A stretch of 64,000 nt of DNA from Erysipelothrix anatis. GTDB taxonomy: Bacteria > Bacillota_I > Bacilli_A > Erysipelotrichales > Erysipelotrichaceae. The notes under the pieces are model-generated. The model saw only the letters and a list, made by a program, of their open reading frames with translations. It was not told the origin of the DNA and searched no databases. Positions 41,931-50,695 of the stretch are shown one piece after another (the stretch's first letter is position 1; every line of letters starts with the position of its first letter). A program made the position numbers and the translations under genes. Location of the stretch: NCBI RefSeq assembly GCF_009828745.1, contig NZ_WTSX01000011.1:1-64000 (forward strand). Direction: 5' to 3'.

Positions 41931-41954
41931 AAAAAACCCACTAAATAGTGGGTT
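41931..41954 (-). terminator. Terminator of tRNA-Thr
   Basis: AACCCACT-AAAT-AGTGGGTT with six U on the minus strand, just after the tRNA 3' end. Confidence 0.8.
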
Positions 41955-41964
41955 AATTTCTATA

Positions 41965-42038
41965 TGGTGCCGCCACCGAGAATCGAACTCGGAACTGAGC
42001 ATTACCATTGCTCTATTTTACCATTGAACTATGGCGGC
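41965..42038 (-). tRNA. tRNA-Thr (anticodon GGU)
   Basis: 74 nt including an encoded CCA. The acceptor stem is GCCGCCA/TGGCGGC, the anticodon stem GAGCA/TGCTC with loop ATGGTAA, so the anticodon is GGT (Thr). The T arm is CCGAG-TTCGATT-CTCGG. The D stem is weak. The 3' end faces the accessory island, as expected if an element once integrated at this tRNA. Confidence 0.92.
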
Positions 42039-42211
42039 ATGTGCATTTCAATGATACTCAAATTAACAATAAAAAGCAAGATGAGAAATAAACAAAAAAA
42101 ATGAAGTTTCGTGATTGACCGAAAAGACAATGATTCACGAGTCAAAAACAAAATACTATAAGAATCAAAAGTTGAACTATGATACAATGAACAAGACAAT
42201 AGGAGGATACT

Positions 42212-43111
42212 ATGAAAGATCTAACTTTAGTAATTCTAGCAGCCGGAATGGGAAGCCGTTACGGTGGGTTAAAGCAAATTGATAAATTTGGTGCAAGTGG
42301 TGAAGCTATCATTGATTTCTCAATCTACGATGCAATCCAAGCAGGATTCAAAAAATTAGTACTAATCATTCGAGAAGAACACAAAGATATTTTTGAAGAA
42401 GTTCTCGTATCGAAAGTACGCCCACATATCGAAGTTGAATATGCATTCCAAAACATTACGGATGTTCCAGAATGGTTTGAAGGTGTTGAAGGCCGTGAAA
42501 AACCATGGGGAACAACACATGCGCTCCTTGCAGCACGTAATACCGTGAATACACCGTTTGTCATTATCAATGCTGATGACTATTATGGTAAACACGCATT
42601 TGTTGAAATGGCGCGTTTCCTCAACGAAGAAGTTACAGATACAAACGCATCCATGATGGGTTACATCGTGGACAATACAATTACCGATAATGGAACAGTA
42701 ACACGTGGTGTATGCCAAAACGAAGGTGGATACCTAACAGATATCGTCGAAGTTGATGGAATTCGTCGTACTGAAGCGGGTGTTGTTGGTGGTGACGATC
42801 AACATCTTATTGCAGATGGAACACAAGTATCTATGAACTTCTGGGGCTTTACACCGGCTATCTTTGAAATGATGGAAGGCAAATTCGAAACATTCCTCAA
42901 AGATGAAGTTGCTTCAAATCCAATGAAATCAGAAGCGCTACTTCCAAATGACGTTGGAGCATTAATTAAAGAAGGCAAACTCAAAGTTCGTATTCTTGAC
43001 ACCCCAGATCGTTGGTTTGGTGTTACTTACCAAGATGACAAGCCAATGGTACTAAAACAATTTGAAACATTCCAATCAGATGGAACATACCCATCCGATT
43101 TATGGAAATAG
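42212..43111 (+). CDS. Sugar-phosphate nucleotidyltransferase
   Basis: 299 residues of the nucleotidyltransferase A superfamily. The N-terminal LVILAAGMGSRYGGLKQIDKFG is the nucleotide-binding signature (LAAGxGxRxxxxKQ). EKPWGTTHALLAARN and VINADDYYGKHAF give the GTT.AL and metal-binding Asp region of UTP/GTP-sugar transferases. These enzymes join a sugar phosphate to an NTP for polysaccharide or lipid synthesis. Which sugar is used is not clear. GGAGG precedes the start. It is probably the first gene of its own unit, since a terminator-like hairpin separates it from the MFS gene. Confidence 0.85.
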   Translation: MKDLTLVILAAGMGSRYGGLKQIDKFGASGEAIIDFSIYDAIQAGFKKLVLIIREEHKDIFEEVLVSKVRPHIEVEYAFQNITDVPEWFEGVEGREKPWGTTHALLAARNTVNTPFVIINADDYYGKHAFVEMARFLNEEVTDTNASMMGYIVDNTITDNGTVTRGVCQNEGGYLTDIVEVDGIRRTEAGVVGGDDQHLIADGTQVSMNFWGFTPAIFEMMEGKFETFLKDEVASNPMKSEALLPNDVGALIKEGKLKVRILDTPDRWFGVTYQDDKPMVLKQFETFQSDGTYPSDLWK

Positions 43112-43137
43112 ACAAAACACATAAAAACATCTAAACT

Positions 43138-43162
43138 AAAGTAGGCAATTGCCTACTTTTAA
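43138..43162 (+). terminator. Terminator after the nucleotidyltransferase gene
   Basis: AAAGTAGGCAATTGCCTACTTT is a perfect 22-base palindrome followed by a U run. Confidence 0.75.
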
Positions 43163-43175
43163 TTATGGAGGGCTT

Positions 43176-44375
43176 ATGCGCGGATTTATTGAAAAACATA
43201 AAATGACAATATTTATTGTCTTAAACTTAATACTAACGGTGGGAATGAACTTAGCACACCCCGTCACACCATCCTTGCTAAAAGATTTAAACCTACCCCC
43301 ACATGTATTTGGTGTTTCGTTTGCAGCGATGTGTACGACCAACTTTATTTTTGCGCTGATATGGTCGAATATGGCTCATAGTATGAAGAAGTCTAAAATA
43401 CTGGCGATTTCATCAATTGGTTACGCGTTAGCGCAAATCCTCTTTGGTATTGCGCATACCGAAGTTGAAATTTATATTGCGCGGTTGATTAGTGGCGTCT
43501 TTGCTGGAGGGTTCCAAGTCGGGTTTATGAGCTATATTGTCAACAATGCAAAGGTTGAGGAACAGGCTCACTATATAACGATATCATCCGTTATTGTAAG
43601 TGTTGGTGCAGCACTTGGATTCTTTATCGGTGGATTCTTGGGAGATGTTGATGTTCGAATGACATTTATGATTCAAGCAGCTATGCATATAATTTTGGGG
43701 ATTCTTGTTTACATTATTCTTGTGCCGACAGAAGTGTTTGAGGAACGTAAAATTGATACTCGTAATGTCCTCAAAGAATCGAATCCAATCAAGATTGTCA
43801 ATAACTCCAAACACTTAATGATTGGTTTTATGATTCCACTATTGGTCACGGTTTTTATTACATCGATTGGATCAACATTGTTTGATCAAAGTTTTAATTA
43901 TTATATAAAAGATATTTTTAATTTTGCACCAAGTCAAAACGGGATTATCAAATTTATTACGGGATTGTTTGCGGTGGTCCTCAATATTATTTTAATCCGA
44001 CGGAAACAAGTTTTTGGTCGCGTGTTCTTACGCAATCTCTTCATTGGGATGGCGACGCTAGCTGCGATTGTAGCGTGGTTACCAACAGAATCAGGATTTG
44101 TTGGTGTTTCATTACTATGGTTCGGGGCCTATACAGTCATGATTCCAGCACTGCAGAATGCAGTTTTATCGAAGAAACAAAATGCAACCGAAGGAAATCA
44201 ATTAGCAGGCTTGTATAATGCTTTGATGATGTTTGGGAAAATCTTTGGGGCGCTTGTAACGAGTGTTGTCTATACGATTAATCCAATTTTAAGTTTTGTA
44301 GTTTCGGGTCTGTTATTCTTGATCGCCTTTGTGATTATTGCAATGGCTAAAGAAACGCCCACAATACAACACTAA
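43176..44375 (+). CDS. Major facilitator superfamily transporter
   Basis: 399 residues with about twelve membrane helices. The first is MTIFIVLNLILTVGMN. RLISGVFAGGFQVGFMSYI, at helices 4-5, has the glycine-rich pattern typical of drug/proton antiporters (motif C-like). The start at 43176 follows GGAGG; an upstream in-frame codon at 43149 lies inside the terminator stem. The substrate is not known; multidrug efflux is one possibility. It ends in a strong bidirectional terminator. Confidence 0.88.
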   Translation: MRGFIEKHKMTIFIVLNLILTVGMNLAHPVTPSLLKDLNLPPHVFGVSFAAMCTTNFIFALIWSNMAHSMKKSKILAISSIGYALAQILFGIAHTEVEIYIARLISGVFAGGFQVGFMSYIVNNAKVEEQAHYITISSVIVSVGAALGFFIGGFLGDVDVRMTFMIQAAMHIILGILVYIILVPTEVFEERKIDTRNVLKESNPIKIVNNSKHLMIGFMIPLLVTVFITSIGSTLFDQSFNYYIKDIFNFAPSQNGIIKFITGLFAVVLNIILIRRKQVFGRVFLRNLFIGMATLAAIVAWLPTESGFVGVSLLWFGAYTVMIPALQNAVLSKKQNATEGNQLAGLYNALMMFGKIFGALVTSVVYTINPILSFVVSGLLFLIAFVIIAMAKETPTIQH

Positions 44376-44408
44376 AAAAGTAAGTGTCAGAAGACACTTA
44401 CTTTTTTT
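44374..44408. terminator. Bidirectional terminator between the MFS gene and pulA
   Basis: AAGTAAGTGTC-AGAA-GACACTTACTT with A run and U run on either side. Confidence 0.85.
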
Positions 44409-44409
44409 G

Positions 44410-46749
44410 TTAATCATGGAAACGAATAATTGTAGCTGTGAGTGGATCAAGAATAAGGGTTTGGCCTTTAATCATGACCCCATCAAAAAAGTTCAAGCCA
44501 TTAAGATTAACGTTCGATCGATCAGCAATGATGACGCCTTCGGAAAGATTTCGCGCATAACCTGATAAATCTATATATCGCTCGAGATTATCGGCATTCA
44601 CAACGACAAGATATTCGCATTGACATCTTGGGTCATACGAAGCGTATGCAATTGTGAGGTCGTTTGGACCAATACAACAGGAATTAATCAGTCGTACATT
44701 ATCGTGAATCGCTTGACGTGTTGGATGTGTAAATGCGTGTGTGCTACGACGTAAAGCAATTAGCCCTGCAGTATAGTTCATCGTTTTTACGTGTTCGGGA
44801 TAATTCACAAAGTCTGTTACCTTGCGCCACTCAAAGCGGTTTATTAAGTCACTAGCCTGATAGGAGTCGTGGACAAAATATGGATTTGTGAAGGGTGTTC
44901 CATCCTCATTACGCATCATTGTTGATTTGTAAGGAAGTGCGTTAATGTCATCCAGAATTTGTTTGGTACGTCCGTATTCTTGCCCGCCATGCAGGAACGC
45001 TGTGCCTTGTGATGTGAGGATGATCAAGTTACCAAGCCGTTGGCGTTGTAAAATCTCCGTCTCGAAAAATTTAGGATCCTTACGAATGGATTGTGCGAGA
45101 ACATCGTGTAGCGTGAGATTATCATGTGCTGCAATATAATTAACAACATCCCCGGGATCATCGGCGTAAAAGTTACTTGGGTTTGCGATGATATTATCAT
45201 AAATAGTATGAATGCTTCGCGCACCACCTGTGAGGAAACGTGGTTGTCCTTCGCTCCCATAACCTGACTTTAATTCATTGCGCATCTCATCGGAAAATGA
45301 ACCGGCGGCTTGAGTATATTGCATCCACTGCTGATCAGCGGCGTGATCAATGCGAATGCCTTCATCACCTGCGTAGGAAAGCCAACCTTCACCAATCATT
45401 AAAATATTGGGATTGATGGCTTTTGCTGCGTCAAAGGCATTTTGGATTGTGGTGGCATCATGGTCACCCATCATATCGAATCGGAACCCATCAATTTTAA
45501 ATACTTCTGTAAAATAACAAATTGAATCGATTAAGAGGCGTCGGCTCATTGCGTGAGTCGTTCCAAGACGGCCACCACCAAAACTCTCACGAGGTGATGC
45601 ATCAAGATTCATAAAATGATAGTAATTGGGTTCAATGTCTTCGAGGATGTGTATTTGTGCCGTATGGTTGTAGACAACATCCATGGTAACACCCATGCCA
45701 CGATTGTGAATTTCTTGAATAAGATTCTTGAATTCGATGATGCGCAGCTCGGGGTTGCGTGGGTCTTGAGAGTACATTCCGGTTAGTGAGAAATAACTAT
45801 GTGGATCATACCCCCAATTATAATTGTTGTTGGCGGACGTATAGTTAAGAATACGATCACGGTTGAGTTCATCAATGAAGTAGTAACTCATGACAGGCAG
45901 AAGTTGGATGTGGGTTACCCCTAAATTTTTAATATAATCAAGTTTTTCAATAAAAGCTGCGAAAGTTCCAAACTCAGCTTGAAGCGTTTCCGAAATATCG
46001 GGGTCTGAAGTAAAGTCACGAACATGGATCTCATAAATGATGGCATCCTCTCGTGTTTCATACCCTTGAATGGATGCAAAATCAAGCTCTGGACCTAGCT
46101 GTTGCGCATTTACAATAGCAGCTTTACCAATTGTAGAACCGGTATCGCTTGTCCATGCCGACATGGACTGAGCATAAGGATCTAGAGTGAGATAAGTTTG
46201 ACCATCACGAAGGATTTCAAACTGATAAAAGAACCCGCGAACTGAGGTGAGTGATGTATTTTCCCTATTAAGAAGACCATGCCATACCCCATGTGTTCTT
46301 CTATCCATCGCAAAACGTCCAAAGACAAGCTCTGGATTATCTTTATCATAAAGAACAAGCGTTACCATTTCTGCGCTTGGTGCCCACAAGTAAAAATCTG
46401 CGGTTCCGTCAGGATACAACAAAGCCCCCAAAGGTCCATCATATTGATAAAGTTCATCTTTGAGCTGCCATGCCATGATAACGGGATATGTCGCGCCACC
46501 AAGGGAAACATGTGTTGGATAATTAACATCATAATCGCCGATCAAATACACAGTATGTTGATCATATTCGATTTGAACATCGACAGGTTTGAATTGCATG
46601 GATTTGTTTGTAAGCATAAGCTTCTCTAAAATATTGTCAGTGGTAAAACCTGCGGTCGTTGTGAACTGGAGAATAACAACACTGTCATTAACCAGTAGTG
46701 CACTTTTTATTATTGAATCAGAGTTGTGATCGGGTTCGGGATACATCAT
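44410..46749 (-). CDS. pulA: Type I pullulanase
   Basis: 779 residues, family GH13 subfamily 14, hydrolysing alpha-1,6 bonds of pullulan, glycogen and starch branch points. A CBM48-type domain (about 110-200: LYPDGTADFYLWAPSAEMV) precedes the catalytic barrel (about 240-660). The pullulanase signature YNWGYDP is present at about 305. The nucleophile Asp is D425 in DGFRFDMMG, the acid Glu is E454 in MIGEGW, and the third acidic residue lies in AAHDNLTLHD. There is no signal peptide, so it acts on internal glycogen or imported dextrins. AAAGGGTG precedes the start. No cre site was recognised nearby. Confidence 0.94.
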   Translation of the reverse strand: MMYPEPDHNSDSIIKSALLVNDSVVILQFTTTAGFTTDNILEKLMLTNKSMQFKPVDVQIEYDQHTVYLIGDYDVNYPTHVSLGGATYPVIMAWQLKDELYQYDGPLGALLYPDGTADFYLWAPSAEMVTLVLYDKDNPELVFGRFAMDRRTHGVWHGLLNRENTSLTSVRGFFYQFEILRDGQTYLTLDPYAQSMSAWTSDTGSTIGKAAIVNAQQLGPELDFASIQGYETREDAIIYEIHVRDFTSDPDISETLQAEFGTFAAFIEKLDYIKNLGVTHIQLLPVMSYYFIDELNRDRILNYTSANNNYNWGYDPHSYFSLTGMYSQDPRNPELRIIEFKNLIQEIHNRGMGVTMDVVYNHTAQIHILEDIEPNYYHFMNLDASPRESFGGGRLGTTHAMSRRLLIDSICYFTEVFKIDGFRFDMMGDHDATTIQNAFDAAKAINPNILMIGEGWLSYAGDEGIRIDHAADQQWMQYTQAAGSFSDEMRNELKSGYGSEGQPRFLTGGARSIHTIYDNIIANPSNFYADDPGDVVNYIAAHDNLTLHDVLAQSIRKDPKFFETEILQRQRLGNLIILTSQGTAFLHGGQEYGRTKQILDDINALPYKSTMMRNEDGTPFTNPYFVHDSYQASDLINRFEWRKVTDFVNYPEHVKTMNYTAGLIALRRSTHAFTHPTRQAIHDNVRLINSCCIGPNDLTIAYASYDPRCQCEYLVVVNADNLERYIDLSGYARNLSEGVIIADRSNVNLNGLNFFDGVMIKGQTLILDPLTATIIRFHD

Positions 46750-46872
46750 AAAATCACCCTTTCTAGTTTATTCAACTTGAAAAGTGTAGTGGTTGAATAA
46801 AATTAAGCCATTAAAGTATAAGGCAAGACTTGCAATTCTTGCAAGTTATGACATAAAAAGCGAATCCAAAGT

Positions 46873-46907
46873 TATCAACAAGCCTATTTGGCTAAGTGTT
46901 GATTTTT
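46873..46907 (-). terminator. Terminator-like hairpin after the aldo/keto reductase gene
   Basis: ATCAACA with TGTTGAT and AGCC with GGCT form an imperfect stem with a TATTT loop. The poly-U side is clearer on the plus strand, so the assignment is uncertain. Confidence 0.4.
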
Positions 46908-46923
46908 TGAATTCGCAACGAAA

Positions 46924-47763
46924 TTAGTAATTTTTAGTATCGGGGTCGGGCGCAGTTCCTGCAACACCATGTAACGCATCAATGCGTGCCATATCTTCGT
47001 CAGAAAGTTCAAAATCATGGATCTGGAAGTTTTCTTCAATTCGTGACGGTGTTACCGATTTCGGTAACGGCAAGAAACCATGCTGTAAAGACCAACGGAG
47101 TGTAACCTGTGCAACAGTACGGTTATACTGTGCAGCGATCGCAATGAGCTCCGGAACTTCGAAAAGATTACCGGTTCCCAAAGGACTGTACGCTTCCGTA
47201 AGCATGCCATGATCTGTATTATACGCTACCAAATCTGCTTGCATGTCACTCGGATTTAAGTAAATTTGATTAACCATGGGTTTGATGCGTGCAGTTTCGT
47301 ACAATGCTTCAAGATGATGTTGGTGGAAATTTGAAACGCCAATCGCACGAAGTTTGCCTTGCTCATAAGCATCTTCAATCGCATGCCATGTTTCGCTATT
47401 GATACCCTTCCAGTCATCGCGATACGCAACAGGATTTGGCCAGTGGACCAAATACAAATCAATGACATCGATTTGTAATTTCTCTAAAGATGCGTCAATT
47501 GCTCTCATTACTTCATCATAATGACGCATATCATTCCACAATTTTGTAGTAATAAAGAGGTCCTTGCGATCAATGCCACTTTCTACAAGTGCATCACCAA
47601 CACTTTGTTCATTACCATATATTGTTGCGGTATCGATGTGACGATATCCGACATCCAGTGCTTTGAGAACGGACGCTTTAGCAACGTCACCGTCGGGGGT
47701 TTGCCAGGTTCCAAAACCAATTGCAGGTATTTCAACGCCATTTGTTAATGTATAGTTTTTCAT
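46924..47763 (-). CDS. Aldo/keto reductase
   Basis: 279 residues. An NADPH-dependent reductase of the AKR5-like group (2,5-diketogluconate reductase, YvgN type). The catalytic tetrad is visible: Asp in GYRHIDTATIYGNE, Tyr in the same segment, Lys in TTKLW, and His in LYLVHWP. The substrate-binding and cofactor loop LPKSVTPSRIEEN is near the end. These enzymes detoxify reactive aldehydes and ketones such as methylglyoxal. The start follows GGAGG. A -35 TTTATC and -10 TATAAT at 47812-47784 give it its own promoter. Confidence 0.93.
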   Translation of the reverse strand: MKNYTLTNGVEIPAIGFGTWQTPDGDVAKASVLKALDVGYRHIDTATIYGNEQSVGDALVESGIDRKDLFITTKLWNDMRHYDEVMRAIDASLEKLQIDVIDLYLVHWPNPVAYRDDWKGINSETWHAIEDAYEQGKLRAIGVSNFHQHHLEALYETARIKPMVNQIYLNPSDMQADLVAYNTDHGMLTEAYSPLGTGNLFEVPELIAIAAQYNRTVAQVTLRWSLQHGFLPLPKSVTPSRIEENFQIHDFELSDEDMARIDALHGVAGTAPDPDTKNY

Positions 47764-47783
47764 GTGTGATCCTCCTACATGTA

Positions 47784-47812
47784 ATTATACGTTATATTCA
47801 AACAGAGATAAA
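47784..47812 (-). promoter_or_regulatory. Promoter of the aldo/keto reductase gene
   Basis: On the minus strand TTTATC (47812-47807) and TATAAT (47789-47784) are 17 bp apart, just before the ribosome site. Confidence 0.65.
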
Positions 47813-47835
47813 TTAAAAGCCTCTTTGAAGAGGCT
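47811..47835 (-). terminator. Terminator of the traB-family gene
   Basis: AGCCTCT-TTGA-AGAGGCT overlaps the stop codon and is followed by UUUUAAUUU on the minus strand. Confidence 0.75.
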
Positions 47836-48979
47836 AAAAGTTGAAGAGGGTTTTAATGATATTCCCACCAGCAATAAACGTTCCGATTGAACTGAGCAAG
47901 TTGGTGAGTAACAGTACAAGTAAAATACGTAAGACCTTATTTTGAAACCAACGTTTTGGCTTTGTGATGTCATCTGACAATGCGTCAAAATCTTTGGTGG
48001 TCGGTGGCCGTTGATAGGCCTCCATGAGACCTGCAAAAATCCCGACTGCAAGAAATGGGCTTAATGTTCCGATTGGTGCAGTAACTAGCGTTGTAAGGAT
48101 GGTAAGTGGGTGCGCACCAGCAATGATAGCCCCCAGTGTTGCAAGTCCAGCACTAAGACCCATCCAAACAAGAAATTGCTGTAGCCCTACTTGAGGGTTT
48201 CTAAAAGTAAGCAGTGTTACAAGTAGAATCAAGATTCCAGGAACAAGCCATTGAACCCAAGAATTCTTTTTCTTAGGAGGAACAACATTGAGTTCGCTTA
48301 ACGAATGTGTTTCATATAAAGCTTCGATAATGCCCTCGGTATGTGCAGCGCCAATAACAACAACTAATGTATCACCATAAACGGCTTTAATTTTCTCAGC
48401 CATGTAGTAATTACGTTCGTGCAAAAGGCGTAATGAGACATCCGGCAAATGTTCATCCATTTCCCGCACTGCTTCAAAAAGTAAGTCACTTTGCTTTAAT
48501 GCTTCAATATCCGCGCCATCCACAGTATCATCTGTGAAGAAACTGGTGATTAACGTGGCAATCAAGTTTAGCTTTTTCCAAAATGTCAGATTACGCCAGA
48601 TGCGTTGAAAAGTTATTTGGACATCACGGTCGATCATGTGTGTTCGAGCACCAATCGCTTGAGCACTTTCAATCGCCTGAAGCATTTCTTGGCCAACTTG
48701 GGTGTCAAGGTCATCGGCCATTCGCTTCTGATAGGATGATAGAATCAAGTTGGTTACAAACGACCCGACTTTTTTATTTTTAATGACTTGTTTAATGTCA
48801 ATATCTTTTTGTTCGTCACGATGTTGTAGGCTGTGTGCACGTTGGGCATCGAGCTCAATACAAACGGCATCGGGTTGCGTAGTTTCAATTACCATTTTTA
48901 CTTCTTCAACGGATTCTTTCGATACGTGGGCAGTAGAAACAAAATGGATCACTTTATTTTCAAAATTTATCGTTTTCAT
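47834..48979 (-). CDS. TraB-family membrane protein
   Basis: 381 residues. The N-terminal two thirds (1 to about 230) carry the TraB/GumN-like fold, with HFVSTAHVSKESVEEV and the VVIGAAHTEGIIEALY motif, two of the conserved His-containing segments of this family. Three or four membrane helices follow (about 245-375). TraB from Enterococcus limits self-response to a pheromone; homologues may be membrane metalloproteases, but the biochemical role is not settled. The start at 48979 follows AGAGGTAA; an in-frame ATG at 48997 has no site. Single-gene unit. Confidence 0.82.
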   Translation of the reverse strand: MKTINFENKVIHFVSTAHVSKESVEEVKMVIETTQPDAVCIELDAQRAHSLQHRDEQKDIDIKQVIKNKKVGSFVTNLILSSYQKRMADDLDTQVGQEMLQAIESAQAIGARTHMIDRDVQITFQRIWRNLTFWKKLNLIATLITSFFTDDTVDGADIEALKQSDLLFEAVREMDEHLPDVSLRLLHERNYYMAEKIKAVYGDTLVVVIGAAHTEGIIEALYETHSLSELNVVPPKKKNSWVQWLVPGILILLVTLLTFRNPQVGLQQFLVWMGLSAGLATLGAIIAGAHPLTILTTLVTAPIGTLSPFLAVGIFAGLMEAYQRPPTTKDFDALSDDITKPKRWFQNKVLRILLVLLLTNLLSSIGTFIAGGNIIKTLFNF

Positions 48980-49095
48980 GCAATTACCTCTAGCCATATG
49001 ATACCAAAAAATACTTCAAAATTGGAATTTTTAAATAAATTGCGAAAAGTATGAATAAACTTGTGAAAAACCATATTAAAATGCGTAAAATCATG

Positions 49096-49101
49096 TATAA
49101 T
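49096..49101 (+). promoter_or_regulatory. -10 box of the second XRE gene
   Basis: TATAAT lies 20 bases before the ATG at 49121. A start at 49100 would lie inside the -10 box, which excludes it. Confidence 0.6.
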
Positions 49102-49120
49102 GAAACGCGGTGATGGAAAG

Positions 49121-49510
49121 ATGTTACATTTTAATTTAAGAAAAATTAGAAAAGAACTCCGTCTAACACAGAATAAATTAGCTTCACGTATAAACTATTC
49201 GCAGCAAGCTGTTGCGAAATGGGAAAGTGGGAACTCGAATCCTGATATGAGGAACCTCATTCGTCTTTCAAATGAATTGAAAGTAACGATTGATACCCTG
49301 GTTCGAGAGGTACCCGACGCAATCGATCAAAAGCATTGTGCAGTGAGTATTAAGAGAAATTTATTCCACGTTGTTAACAACGTGAGTTCACACGAAGAAC
49401 TAGGTGTTGATTTATATAGCCTGGATGAAGCTGACAAGCTTTTACTTGTCGATGAATTGTTCGATTGTCTCGTCAATAGTTCGGTAATCGCAAGAAACAC
49501 AGCAGAATAA
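49121..49510 (+). CDS. XRE-family transcriptional regulator with a C-terminal domain
   Basis: 129 residues. The helix-turn-helix spans about 3-58: LRKIRKELRLTQNKLASRINYSQQAVAKWESGNSNPD (in pieces), which is a typical Cro/CI domain. The C-terminal 65 residues (VSIKRNLFHVVNNVSSHEELGVDLYSLDEADKLLLVDELF in pieces) do not match a family I recognise and may bind a ligand or dimerise. The start at 49121 was chosen because the upstream ATG at 49100 lies within the -10 box. It stands alone between traB and a phosphoesterase gene. Confidence 0.83.
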   Translation: MLHFNLRKIRKELRLTQNKLASRINYSQQAVAKWESGNSNPDMRNLIRLSNELKVTIDTLVREVPDAIDQKHCAVSIKRNLFHVVNNVSSHEELGVDLYSLDEADKLLLVDELFDCLVNSSVIARNTAE

Positions 49511-49529
49511 CAACATAAGTGTTTGATGG

Positions 49530-49552
49530 AAGGAGCGAAAGCTCCTTTGTTT
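49530..49552 (+). terminator. Terminator of the XRE gene
   Basis: AAGGAGC-GAAA-GCTCCTT with a weak U-rich tail. Confidence 0.7.
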
Positions 49553-49589
49553 GTGTTAAAATCGAGATAGTAGAAACGAGGCTTTATTT

Positions 49590-50444
49590 ATGAGGGTTGC
49601 AGTAATTAGTGATATTCATTCGAATTTGCACGGATTGAAGTGGGCGCTACGTGATGCAGAAAATCGCAATGTTGATCGCTACATATTTCTTGGAGATTAT
49701 ATCACTGACGGCTATCAAGATAATGAGGTACTGGATTTGGTGAGAGAATATGGAGATATCCTCATCTCTGGGAATCGTGAACGAATTTTTGAAACATTTG
49801 ATTTTGACCGTGTTCCAATTAATATGAAACCGATTGCCTGGACATATGCGAACTTAACTCAAGCCAATCGAAAGTACATTAAAACGCTCGCGCGAATAAA
49901 AGAAATAGAATTGGGAGGCTATCGTGTTCTTGTAATCCATGGGGATGGCTTTGAACACTATGCATCGATTGAGAAGGCATTTGATGCCCTTATCGAATCC
50001 TATACCTTTGATATCTGTCTATTTGGACACTCACATGATGCGCAGAACTATCATTATCGTGGAAAATACTTTATCAATCCAGGTTCGGTAGGTATACCAA
50101 TCACGCAAGCCGGTTATCAATATAAAATCGTGTCTTTTACGCCCAAACTTTCGATAGCAACCTACAATAGACAAACGCACCATAATTTATCTGCGGTTGC
50201 GGAAGACTATAAACAGTCTCAGTACTATCGCGATAATCCATTGTGGGCGTCACTCATCCTGCGCAACATAATTACAAGTGAAGATTTTGGTCCGAAGTTT
50301 TGGGGATGCTTTCATGAAATCACGACATCCTACACGCATCTAAATCTGGACGATCGATGGCAACTTACGTTCGCGCTCTATAATAAACGTCATTGTAAGT
50401 CAAAACACCGATGTGTCCCCAAAAAGCTTGATAAGAGTCTCTAA
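49590..50444 (+). CDS. Calcineurin-like metallophosphoesterase
   Basis: 284 residues. The metal-binding motifs of the family are present in order: DIHSN (residues 8-12), LGDYITDG, SGNRE (usually GNHD or GNHE; here His is replaced by Arg), VIHGDGFEHY, and FGHSHDAQNY. PGSVGIPITQAGYQY near 180 is typical of the YfcE-like group. A C-terminal extension of about 90 residues ends in a basic segment (NKRHCKSKHRCVPKKLDKS). The substrate is unknown; members hydrolyse phosphodiesters or nucleotides. AACGAGG precedes the start. Confidence 0.83.
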   Translation: MRVAVISDIHSNLHGLKWALRDAENRNVDRYIFLGDYITDGYQDNEVLDLVREYGDILISGNRERIFETFDFDRVPINMKPIAWTYANLTQANRKYIKTLARIKEIELGGYRVLVIHGDGFEHYASIEKAFDALIESYTFDICLFGHSHDAQNYHYRGKYFINPGSVGIPITQAGYQYKIVSFTPKLSIATYNRQTHHNLSAVAEDYKQSQYYRDNPLWASLILRNIITSEDFGPKFWGCFHEITTSYTHLNLDDRWQLTFALYNKRHCKSKHRCVPKKLDKSL

Positions 50445-50509
50445 AAAACGGCACACCAACAAATATGTAATACTTTCCTGAAATAATTAGAAAAAATGTC
50501 ACGATAAGA

Positions 50510-50537
50510 TTGACATTCGCTCAAATGTTGGTAAAAT
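50510..50537 (+). promoter_or_regulatory. Promoter of the L10 leader and rplJL-rpoBC operon
   Basis: -35 TTGACA (50510-50515) and -10 TAAAAT (50532-50537) with a 16-bp spacer, just upstream of the L10 leader. Confidence 0.7.
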
Positions 50538-50544
50538 ACTAGTG

Positions 50545-50690
50545 TTATCAAAATATGCCAAAGACAGCAACGGCCTAGCGCTTAATCATGTTGCCGAGGT
50601 AAAAGTATAAAAAACTTTTAAACCTACGTCTTTGATGTGGGTTTATTTATTTGGTTATAATTTGATTTCCGCGAGATCGAATGGAGGTGA
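50545..50690 (+). promoter_or_regulatory. Ribosomal protein L10 leader (autoregulatory RNA)
   Basis: The sequence CCAAAGACAGCAACGGCC, followed by GTTGCCGAGGTAAAAG, is the characteristic segment of the L10 leader in Firmicutes, bound by the L10(L12)4 complex. A later stem, AAACCTAC with GTGGGTTT, ends in a U-rich stretch and is the probable attenuator. When L10 is in excess, it binds here and lowers expression of rplJ-rplL and probably rpoBC. About 160 bases separate the promoter and the L10 start. Confidence 0.85.
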
Positions 50691-50695
50691 ATCAT

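Noticed and set aside
41814-42008. 64-codon open frame on the minus strand over the 23-pair repeat and tRNA-Thr
   Set aside because: It runs through the tRNA gene and the repeat, with no ribosome site.
44338-44565. Open frame spanning the MFS/pulA terminator
   Set aside because: It crosses a strong bidirectional terminator and has no ribosome site.
46873-46907. cre site or operator for pulA
   Set aside because: No TGWAANCGNTNWCA-like sequence was found between 46750 and 46924; the dyad here is a terminator-type hairpin.
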